Shown: in pieces, positions 23,401 through 35,400 of the stretch | Layout: each line of letters opens with the position of its first letter | Position numbering within the stretch: position 1 is the stretch's first letter | Assembly (NCBI GenBank): GCA_030789695.1 | Contig: CM061132.1 | Location: 153,618,817-153,682,816 of the forward strand | Origin: Scilla litardierei | Taxonomy: Eukaryota > Streptophyta > Magnoliopsida > Asparagales > Asparagaceae | Reading direction: 5' to 3' | Length of the DNA: 64,000 bases | The notes under the pieces: model-generated | The model's input: only the letters and a program-made list of their open reading frames with translations | Told to the model about the DNA's origin: nothing | Database searches by the model: none | Program-made: the position numbers and the translations under genes

Positions 23401-26400
23401 CAAAGAAATCAATGCAACGCCTCTGGTATTACAACGAAGAATCAAGAAATTAGAACAGTTTGTTATCGCCCATTTTGAGATTTAGATTGCCATTAACAAA
23501 ACCGTAAAACCCCAAAAAATAAATCGAGAAGACAGACATACCCGCTGCTTAGCTCCAGCGGCGAGATCCTCTCGTTCACTGACCACACACAACTACTCCT
23601 GCTTATTAAATAAAAATAAGTAAACAAATAAGAATTTTTTTGAAAAACTAAAATACATATTACTGCCTAGGATCGAACTAGGGACCTTTAGTGTGTAAGA
23701 CTAAAGTGATAACCACTACACCACAGCAGCAGCTAGTAATTTTTTTTCATGATAATTCTTTTTAATAAATTAAATATAAATATCTATTTTTCATGGTAAT
23801 TTTTTATCGAAGGGTATATAAGTAATTTTATTCTCAATTTCTAGGGGGACATGTGCCCCCCGCCCTCATGTAGATCCGTCTAGATCCGTCCCTGACTGAT
23901 TTGACTCATTGTTGGAACCTAAACCAGTTTTAACGTGGTTTTAGAGTCGTCATCAGATTAATCCTTTTAAAAAATCCGATTACTGGAGCATGCTACATGG
24001 GTTGCTTTGGTACCCCTATAATAATCCCAAAAGATGATTAATGGATTCCAGTGGAGGATCTGATTGTGAGGAGTAATAGATTTCAAAGGGAAAATCCAAG
24101 GATTATTGGGAGGATCTGAATTTTGTAAGGACGTTTTTAGTTCTTGACAAACTCAAGTTGAACCCATCTTGAGTTTGAGGGGCGATATTAAGAGATCATG
24201 TGTTTAAAGAATAATCCCCAATTAGAATTACAAGAAAAGTGGAGATACATTGAAGTTGATGCTCTACCTTATAGTTTATAAACTTTTGGGTTGGAGTGTC
24301 CAACCTTAAGATTATGCCCTTCTTGGTTTGACTCATCGTGCTACCCCCAATCTAGTTTTAATAGTATTAATTTAGCATTCAGTCAACTACTTGTTGGTTT
24401 TTGGGCTACATATTGCCATAAAATTGATGTTATTTAAAATCAACGTTGGATACATCACTGATCTTATCGTTTAATGCATTTGAAGTTCCTGAAATATATT
24501 GTTTCTCAAGCCAATAGTCTGCATAGTCAAAAGGCCAAAGTTCATCCATTTTTGTTGTCTTCATAAATTCGGAAGGCTGCTGATTCAAGGCTGCTTCCCT
24601 GAATAAAAAGGAACCAAATTGTGTCTAATTGCAATAATGCATTAAGCGCAAATGGAGGTGTGCATAGCGCTTATCCATTCATTTACCTAAATGTATGCAC
24701 AGAAACAGCAGGTGAAGGAGATTACTTCAAAACATGATAACTGAAAACATCGTAAAGAAGAGTGCAATTGTAACAAGTTACAGGTGGCTTCTAGCGGATC
24801 TTCCACATCATAGACCAGTGAGTGTACAAGGTATGATGTATTATAGAATTGTACTTGAGAACAAAACTGGGACAACCTACATGAACATGGATTGAATCAT
24901 TACAAGGTATGCATTCATACTATTTAATGGAATTAATAGAGGCTTTGTTGTTGATGTATATTGTAATATTCTTGAGTTACCATACTATTGACTAGGAAAT
25001 GCTGCATTTGCACCTGCGCCATTAATGACTTCACCTTATTTCGGAAGAAAATTAACTAAGTTAATGGGTATTGATTCTCATTTTGGTTTCATATGATCTC
25101 AACTAGTTGTGTATCCCAGTGAAGGCACAATTGCTTTCATTTAGAGCAATGTTTAATTATCACTAATTATGATTAATTTATAGCGAACATTATGATGTGG
25201 GGATTCTACAAAGTATCTTAGGGACACATGACATGCGGAATGACCATTTGCATACCACATGCTTACACTTTGGCCAGTGTTAACCATGATGCTTGGCCAT
25301 TGTGAGATGACAGCATGGAAGTACATGTTCATTAAGATGCTTAATGGTGTGTGACAACAGGAACAGTTTATATTTGGTTGTTGTGGATTTTAAGAATGTT
25401 GTAGGTTTTAAAAATGCTGATTATGTTGTGGCATGTAGGAGATTTATGTGGACAATGAGATGAGTGGGTATGGAGTAGCTGCTGTAATAGTATGATGTCA
25501 CTGTTCTCTTTATACCTGCAATGTTCGAATTTTGCAGGATGTTGTGCTTATCTAGATGTTGAGAATGCTATGGATCACTCATTTGCAGCCAGCATGGGTG
25601 TCAACATAAAGGATCTTCTCGTTGTACCTCCTAACAGTGCTGAGAACTCCCTAAACATTGTGCATACTCTGGTTAAGAGTGGATCTGTAGATGTTATCGT
25701 GGTGGATAGTGTACGTATGCATACTGTTAACTTTTCTAGACATTGATCTTTCACCTTCTCGCAGAGACATGCTATGCCATCAGTTTTGTTTCCTTTTATC
25801 TCATACCTTGTGCATATGTTTGTCTTTTCCACAAGTGATTATAAGTTTATATTGGTGTTAAGAACTGCAAACGGCTGACCAATATTTTCTTGGCAAACTA
25901 TTTTTCTTCTTTGTTCTGGTGCTAGTGTATCATTTCAAGATAACACTTGTGCTTTAGTTTCAGTGGATATGGAGGAAACTTGCATACTTTTAGCGGCAAG
26001 TTAGCTTCCATTCCTATTTTCCCAATATTTGGTTTCACAATCTACACATATAAAATCAAATTTTATGTGCTACTAATTTGCAAGTAAACACACATCAAAA
26101 AGGCATTTGTCATTCACAAATACTTTCCATAATTTTGGCACAGGTCAAATGCACATTTTAACTTGTTCTGTACCACACTATCTGTACTTTTCATACCTTT
26201 TTATGCAATACCTTGGGGACATGATTGACTTTACTAGAAGAGGAAATTAAGGTTATATTAGCAGGTTGAACTTGAAAGCTTTGGTTCTCTTAGAAGGCAG
26301 GTTGATATTTAGTTGGGACACTTTATTTCTTGTTGGTTCTTGTGCTAGTGTATCATGCTATGAGAAAGATACTGTGTACTTGTTTGAAACTAAACAAATG

Positions 26401-29400
26401 TTGAGTAAAATGATTACACATAAATTGTTAGTGTTTTAAATATCGGATATCAAGATTGTATCGGATGGTTGATTTTTATATTGGATAACTGGTATCAAGG
26501 GATATATCAGAGATACATGTTAATATTGGATTTCTCATATAGAACATTATAAATATACAAATCTTAATAACTAGAGAGTAGTGATAATATCCTAAATGTT
26601 CATATCTAATTATATCACCACAATATCATAATATGATCAAACATCACAATGATACATTAAAATTAACAATTACCATAGTTCCTACATAACAATAAAATAT
26701 AGCGTGAATAGAACATGTATTAAAAAAACTTCAACAGTAAGTGATTTATATCATAGTTGCATTTAATTAATTAAACTATTAGATGAATGCAAAAAAATCT
26801 TTAATATGACTTGCCTTCAAAAATAAAAAAACACCCATAAGAAATTACGATTCTAAAAAAAGGAAAAATATACCAACATAACGAGAAATGGAAAATAAAA
26901 CACACATCGAATGGTACAATGATTTCATAACAATGATTATGATGATGGCATAACATAATAAAATAAATAAAACAGACACCAACTTAAGAATTTTTTTATA
27001 AAATCGGCTTATATCAGGTTGATGTAATGAGCCGAGCGTATCATCTGATATGGCCAAGTCCAAGTTTAAAACCTGCTATAGAAGGTCATATCGTATTGTC
27101 CGGCCATTGATACTGATATCAGCCGTATTATATTTAAAACATCATCAATTGTAATGGGTTATAGAAGAATAAGTGCATGCATATACCACCAAGTGGATTC
27201 TCTTGTATTTTCCTAATATTTGGTTTCTCAAGCTGCGTACATAAAATGGACTTTATATGCTGCTCCAATGCTACTAAACAGAGTGCAGAAAGGTGGTCAT
27301 GCTAAAAAATATCCATCCGTTTGCCACAAGTCAAACCTTGGCAGTAACTTATTCTTGTTTCCCACCTCTCATGTTCTCTTTTCGCAAAACCTTTTGACTT
27401 CCATACAATATTGTAAGTTTGGGTTGCCCTTTCCTGCTACTTGGAAACGTGAATTGATGAATATTTTCTGCTCTAGTAATCATACTTTCAGTGTATCAAT
27501 TAGTTCTCAATTGTTTCATTCAAATTGCAGCAGCAAAGCTTTTAGCCCAACAAATGAACCTCTTTTCTCCATTCAATTTTTCTAAAATTTGTAACTAACA
27601 TATCTTTGTCATTGAATCTGCATTTAACTGTCCTGTTGTACATGTTCCATTAATTCCATAATGATTCTATAATGCCTCTTAACGGCCACACTCGGTGATA
27701 TCCTTTGCACGCCTGAACCATATGAATTGTAACTATCTTTAACATAATGAATGTACTCGGTCGTCATTCCTATTTTTAGTATAATGCCACCCATCCATTA
27801 ACATTATTTTTAGATCATAAAAATGTAACTGCCCTCATCACAACTTCGATGTTTTGGCGTAGTGTCAAGAACTTTAATATGGTATTATTAGATCAATCCA
27901 GGTTCAAATTTCGTCAGACGATCAAAAAGAGGATTAAAAATAATACTACACAAATACCTAGATTTTAGCCCATAAAAAGGCTCTCAGCCTGCCCAAGGGA
28001 GGTTATAATATCTATATTACATATGATGAGGGATATTTTTTAACTTATCCTATGTGGCAATGTCATGTCAAAAACTTGGAGGGAAAATTGTTGGGAGGAA
28101 ACAAAAGTGAGGGGAAACAAAAGATTTGAAACTTTTTTTGAAAACTTATCATACATTCACAAAAAAACCCACCCGCACAAGCAAAAAAACCCACCAGCAA
28201 CTGCAAAAACATCATACATTGATTAGCCTGCATTCCTTGGCATGCATTTAAGCATTAGGCATTGACATTGGTTTGCATTGATTGTTTTTTCTTAAACAAA
28301 ATACTTACAGCATTAGTCATTGGTCATTAGGCATTGGAAGCAAATGCATTAATAATTAATGCAGCATGTAGGGATTTCACAGGGGTTACACGGAGACCGA
28401 GCATAGCTTATTTTGGGGGGAATTGGAAACCCTGCATTGACAAAAATGTTGTGTTCAATGCAGCGTTTAATGCTGCAGCAGGTTTTGAGTACCAATGCCA
28501 TCCTCATCTGTGCTATCTGTCATCTTTGCGGGGCCCACCTACAAAGAGAAGGTAGGGATTTAACAGTGGCTACACAGTGCGGGGTCGAAGATTTTGAAGG
28601 GGACAATATTTTAATTTTTTTAAATGAGTTCAAATCTTAATGGAACTAAATTTTTTGGGGGGTCAAAATTTTTTGGGAGAACTAAATTCTTTTGTGGGAA
28701 AAAAATTTTGAGGGGACATAAAATTTTTGGGATCTAAGATTATTGCGCTTACTTATTGTTATTCGTTTAAATTTAGGGGATCTAAGATTTTTAGGGGAAA
28801 CTTTAAATGAACCGTGCCCTTTGGGCACGGGTTATGACTATTAAAAATATAATCCGCAACCCTTATTACAAAATTGGAGATTCGGTATAGGCACATGGAC
28901 TTCAATAATTTTAAAAAAATATTGTCACATAAAAGATTATGTTTCAGCCCTAAAAGGGGCTTTGAACCAGCCCGGGGGGGGGGGGGGGGGGGGGGTTAGA
29001 ATATAAAAATGCTACCCTCAATGCTTGTTATAAACTTATAACTTCAAAAGTTTTGGTGTCGTGGCATGAACTTCATAATTACCTTTTAGCTACACTCTCG
29101 TTTGAAGTTTCAACTGTCTTTTTTTGCTTTAAAACTTCAGATTGATGTAGTCATTGGCTACATTGGTTTAGCTGGAAGCACTTGAAGAATGGAGTGTGAT
29201 TGGAGCTGGGCACTCGAATACATGAGTAGAAATTTTTTTCCTCCTTGGGTTGGGTTTCTTTTGTTTTTATGTTTGTTTTTTTTTGGGTGGGGGGGGGGTG
29301 TCCTTTGATATGCTTGCATGTTAGGTCCCTGTCCTTACTATAAATATTTATATACAATTCTGCTACTGGCATATTAGGTAAACAAACTAATCTATAATAC

Positions 29401-32400
29401 TAAATTCTGAATTGTTGATTTATTGCCAATCACTGCAGAAGTAAAACATATCAAAATTGTTTGAATTATCATTTCTAAGTAGTTTATACTTTTAAATGTA
29501 TTAGATCACATCCAGCAAACTTGATTTTCAAGTTGGGTTTTACATTTTTAAATTTGGGATGTGATACGAACTAGAAAGATATGAAATTTATTAATAATAA
29601 ACTGCAAATAATAAAGATAAATTGATTACAATTGTAGATGTAATCTCTCTCCCAAGACGTCGATTAAAGAGGACGTCCGCGGTCTCCCGAATAACGAAGA
29701 ACTCTCTCTCACTTTATCAATTTTCTATCAAAATATGCATGATCAAAACCGGCCGGCCCCTAGGGGTATACATAGTTCTCCTAATTTGCAAAATTACATA
29801 TAACCCCTCTACAATAATAAAAGCTCACAAAAATACCCAAAAATTTTATGAATACGCTCCTGGGTTAATTGCTTGAATTCGGTCCTCCTTAGCTGGCCGC
29901 CAGCCCCCCTCGATTGCGTCTCCTCAGATAAGTGATGAGCCCATCATTACTCTTCCTAAAAGCCACCTTGTTCTCAATGTGGATGTCAAGGAAACCGCTG
30001 CGCCATGATGCCCACCAACTCACAGGTGCTCTCATGATCCAGTAAGCCCTTCCAACGCACCAACACTTCTCGCTCTCCAGCGCTTCCTCTGCGGACACCC
30101 TTCAACTCCTCAGGTTCTAGGATCATCTCCATGTCGTCTGTCAATATCTCAGGTAGTGATGATGGGGGTGTATGATCGTCAATTACCTGTCGGAGCTGGA
30201 TACATGCAGTGTTCTAAATATCGGATATCGGTCGCGTATCGGTCTAGGAAATTTGATATCGGATTGCTGATATCGGGGATATATTAAGAATATTGACTAA
30301 ATATCAGAGTGTTATATCAGAGGCTTATATGTAAGCATAGATGTATATAAGAAGATATAAACTATACTAACTGAAATAAAAGTATGTTTTGGTTATACTT
30401 ATCGCGTTAAACATGAATATCGGGGATATTGACTAAATATCGGAGTGTCATATCAAAGACTAAAAATTGATGTCAAATAAAAGAATAGGTGTCTAAGAAA
30501 ATATAAACTATATAAACTCAAATAAAAGTATGTTTTGTGTATACTTACATCATTAAACGTGAATATTGGCCATTCACTTGGTGGAATATTTTTTTAAGTG
30601 ATTACAAACCAAGCAAGTTAAATACCCACAAAATATGATTCACATGGATCAATATTAACAGTATGAAGATGAAAATCAAAAAATGTAAAAATGTAAAAAG
30701 GGAAAGAATACTCACCTTGATCGGAAAACCCTCTTTTGAGAAGAACAAACGCTAGAATGAAAAAACCGACAACTGAAAAAATTCAGAAAAAGAAAATAAT
30801 GAAAAAATGAAAAAAAAAAATAAAAAAAATGAAAAAGGTAAAGAATATTAAATTGTAAATACTAAACTTGATTGGAAAATCCCTTGCGAAGATCGAACAC
30901 CGGATGTCAAAGCTCGATCGACGAAAAAAACCCAAAACTGGAAGGAAATAAATCAAAAACTGAAAAAACTGAAAAACTGAAAAACTGAAAAACTGAAAAA
31001 GGACTCGATTACTCACTTTGATCAGAAAACACTTCCTTGCAAAGATTGAATGCCGGACTCCGAAGCTCAATCGATTATCGTCGAAAATTTTCACTGGACG
31101 GAGCTGAGCTGAGCGGCATAAGGAGCAGAGTGTCGAGAGGAGCAGAGTGACGTGATTAGAATTAGGGAAAAGCATCGATTATCTCTTAAAAATCCCGATG
31201 CCTCTTGTCGTTTTAAGTAAAAGATTGGGTCGGATGATTCGGGTCATTTTAAGTTTTCTGGCAAAGAGAGCGGCTGCAGTAACCTCACTGGAGCCATTGC
31301 CATGTACTTGTGACGTAGTCAAACGTCACACTCTGTTACCATCGTTGCGATGTCCTTCTTCATCTCCTTCCAAAAAACCTCATTCGCCAGCCTCCTATAG
31401 GTCTTAAGAACCCCTAAATGGCCCCCTACCGCGCTACTATGGAACTCCTGCAAAATCACGTGCATATAGGTAGAGGTGCGCAGTATCACCAGGCAAAAAG
31501 CCTCAAGTCGTACAAAGAATGGCCCGAGTGACCTGCTGATCCCTGTGCAAGGGCCGCTCGTATCTCTGCCAACATTTGATCCTCCTCAACCTCCCGTAGA
31601 AGTGGCTTCCAGTCATGTAGTACGGGAATCGACTAGGGTGCCAAGTGCATGTCCTCATCTCGCTTCAATAATGCATTTGTAGCATTGTTATCTGGCGCTG
31701 GACGGTCTGTATCTCAATTTTGTATCCAATCAGCTTTCTCAGCCACTGTTGGTGCTTCTTCACCACCATGCGTTGCTCCAATAAGTACTTAAGGCTCCTC
31801 TGGTCCATGTGCACAATGAAACTCCTCCCCAACAGGTAAGGCCGTCATTTTTGAATCGCCAAGAAAATTGTCATCAGCTTCCTCTCATAGACGGACTTCA
31901 ACATTGCCCTCGCATTTAAGACCTGGCTAAAATAAGCAATGGGCCCTGGTCCTGTGTATTGCCCCAGCCCGTGCCCTAAAGCATTTGACTCCACTATGAA
32001 TGGTTTGGTAAAGTTTGGTAGATGCAGTACTAGTACCGTAGTTGTGGCCTCCTTCAAGGCCTCAAATGCCTGCGTCGTCTCGTCACTCCAATGGAATTTG
32101 TCCTTTTAGTAGCTCTGTGAGTGACCATGCAATAGTACCATACCCATACACGAACTTTTTATAGTATCCTGTCAAGCCCAAGAATCCCCTCAGTCTTCGT
32201 GGAGTAGTAGAGCGCGATCAGTCCAACATAGCGGCTATCTTCGATCTGTTTGCTGCTACTCCCTCTGAAGATACCACATGTCCCAAGTACTTCATCTGTG
32301 GCTGGCCAAATAAGCACTTCTTCCTGTTGGCATACACCTGGTGGTACTGGAGCTTCTGAAAGACTATCTGCATGTGGTCCAGTGCTCCTCCAGGGATCGA

Positions 32401-35400
32401 CTGTAAACAAGGATATCATCGAAGAAAACTAATACGAATCGCCTGAGATAGGGACGAAATACCTTATTCATTAAGGCCTGAAAGGTAGCAGGGGTATTGG
32501 TCAAGCCAAAATGTATGACCAAGAACTCATAGTGGCCTTTATGAGTCCTGAAGGCTGTCTTGGGCATATCCTCCGCCTGCATCCTAATCTGGTGATAGCC
32601 TGACTTGAGATCGATCTTTGTGAAGATAGTAGACCCATGTAGCTCATCCAGAAGCTCGTTGATGACAACGATATGGAACTTATCTGGGACCATCTCCTTA
32701 TTCAGCGTCCTGTAATCCACACAGAAATGCCAACTCTCGTCCTTCATCACCAGCAGTACAGGACTAGAGAAGGGACTAACGCTCGGCTAAATAACTCTTC
32801 CCCGTACCATCTCTGCTATCATCCTCTCTATCTCATCCTTCTGAGCCTGAGGGTAACAATAAGTCTTTACGCTGATAGTAGACACATCCTCTCGCAGTAT
32901 TATTACGTGCTCATGGTCCCTAGGTGGTGGGAGACCCCGAGTCTTTTGCAAACCCTCCTCGAACTCCCCCAATAACTGCTGCACCTCCTCTGGAGTGGCC
33001 TGCCCACGCTCATCCTCAGCTCTTTCCTTACGCACTACCCCTGCAGCTCCATCAGAAAGCCACACCCCTCTGACTGGATGATCCTAGTTATGATCTTTAG
33101 GGAGACCATGGTCCTGCATAAGCTGGGATCCCCTGCAATGTTACCGTCCTCCTATCCTATTGGAACTCCATCCTGAGCAACTTCTAGTTCACCTTCATCT
33201 TCCCCAGTGTCTGCAGCCACCTTATGCTCAGGATCACATCTGTGCTCTCCAGATCCAAGGACAGGAAGTCCTCTACCATCCGAGTCCCATGCAATGTCAG
33301 AATCAGCCCACAGTACACTCCTCGACTGCTCTTCATCTGGTCCGTTCCCATCATGATGTCAAAACTACATGTATCGACCAGCTGAAAACCCTGCTGCTTC
33401 ACCACTTTCCTGGAGATGAAATTATCGGTAGACCCACTGTCTATCAGTACGGTCACCTTCTGGTCATAGATATGTCCCATCAACTTGATGACATGGTTCG
33501 GAGTAAACCGTACCACGGAGTTTAGGGAAACCTCCGCTACGTCCAGATTGTGATGCTCCACATCCTCAGCCTCTACGGTCTCATCCTCTACGACAGCCTC
33601 CTCATCGTCATCCTCGAGTATCAGCACATGTAGCTTGCGAACTGTGCATCGGTGTCCTTGGGTGGACATCTCATCTCACCTAAAGTTTAGCCCCTTCTGT
33701 ATTTTCTTCCTCATCTCGGCGTCAGTCATCCTCCTAACCATTCTCCTGCCTGTGGTGTCTTGATCTTCTTCCCACTCTTCTCCTTGATGGCCTGCGCTCT
33801 CTTGTCGTCACCTTCTGTCCTCTGTCGTTGTCTGGCTGCGGGACACCGGTCCAATCCAGCTATCCTTAGATTTCCGCTCCTCCATCAAGCGGTCCTCGAC
33901 CATCTGGACCAACTTCATTGCCTCCATCAGTTCCTGAGACTTCTGTATGCTAACCTCTGTGCAAATTGTAGCCTTCAGCCCTTTCATGAAGGTGCTCTCC
34001 AGTATCTCATTAGAAACCCACTGCTCACATGTTGACAGTGCCTCGAACCGGTCCTTGTAATCCCTCACCATGCCGTCCTGCTTGAAAGAGAGCAAGTGCT
34101 CTCGCAAGTTTCCCACATGAGTCTCGCGGAATCTCTCCACCAAGCCATTCTTAATCTTCTCCCATGAGCGAAACAGCCGCCTCTGCTCCCTCCACTGGTA
34201 CCACATGAGTGCCTTCCCATCTAAACACACTGTCGCCGCCTCCAGCTTCTGCTTCTCAGTCATGCGAGACTCCCTAACAAAATCTTTCTGCTCTGTAAAT
34301 CCAACCCAAAGGATCATCTCTCAAATATGAGCATCTTCAGCTTCCGTATCCTGCCGTCCACCCTAAACATGCTCTAATCTACTCGACCGACTGCATGTCT
34401 GGGCTGATGGTAATGCTGCCACCTCTCCTTGTGCCGTTCATATCCCCTCTGTGGGCCTCCCTCTCGACCTCGTAGTCTCCCCAATCCTCGCCTCATTCAT
34501 AGTCTCCTCGCCACTCATCTTCGAAATCTCTGGCCCTCCCATCATCTCTTGGATACCCCTCAAAAGCAGGGGTGGATGTCGTCACATGTCTGTAGCATAT
34601 CGGTTGTCTGGGGCCCCCGAAACCCTCCTCAATCGTCGTTGTACTCCGAAAAATCACCCGAATAGAAATCCTCGTCATATCCATGCGCCAAAAAGTCAAT
34701 CGGTGACCAATATCTCCCGTCGGGGCCGAGCGCCCCCGCCATGAGCTGGCAGGGCCGTGGCGGCCCTGTGGAAGGGCCGTAGGGCCCTGTCAGGCTCTGT
34801 CCAATCCCGTGCGGCCCTGCCAGGTGATGCGAGCGCACCTAGCGCCGCATCCCCCTTAGCCGATAGAGCACGTGGCAGCGGAGACGTCATCACTTACGCA
34901 CGTCGCAGGAGACGCGGGAGCGCGGTTTAGGCCTTATTCTTAGTGGGAGGGTATTTTGGACTTTTACCAAAATCTATCCTCTTTCTTTATATTAGGTCTA
35001 GCCGTCATCTTATGTTTTTATGCTTGAATTGTGGAAAGACTCTCAAGCGTCATTTGACGGTGCTTAAACTTTGGTCCGTTCATCCAAAGTGGGGAGGCCG
35101 ATCTTGTCTCTAATAAGATCATTACCTTGTAGTTGGAGATTCTGCGTCGATTACCGGGCGATGAATAAGGAGACTGTCGCCGACAAGTTTCCTATTCCGG
35201 TAATCGACGAGCTGCTTGACGAGCTGCATGGGGCGGTGATCTTTTCGAAGATCGACCTGAAGGTGTGATACCACCAGATCTTGATGCGACCAGAGGACGT
35301 GTCGAAGACCGCCTTCCGCACCCATGAGGGACACTACGAGTTTCTGGTCATGCCTTTCGGCTTGACCAACGCCCCTTCGACATTCCAGGCTTTGATGAAC

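Larger units (their letters stand above)
22727..24364 (+). mobile_element. Degenerate small LTR element in intron 4
   Basis: Two direct repeats share the same order of motifs (agatca..tgt, ataagaatagtccc, tacaagaaaa, agctctac..tatagttta, cttttgggtt, gactcat). Copy 1 starts at 22727, is split by the hAT-like insertion and ends near 23934. Copy 2 is about 24187-24364. A decayed primer site (TGGTTTTAGAGTCG, from 23936) follows copy 1, and a copia-style purine tract (cttgagtttgaggggcga) precedes copy 2. The internal part is only about 250 bp, so this is a TRIM-sized, non-coding element. Confidence 0.6.
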
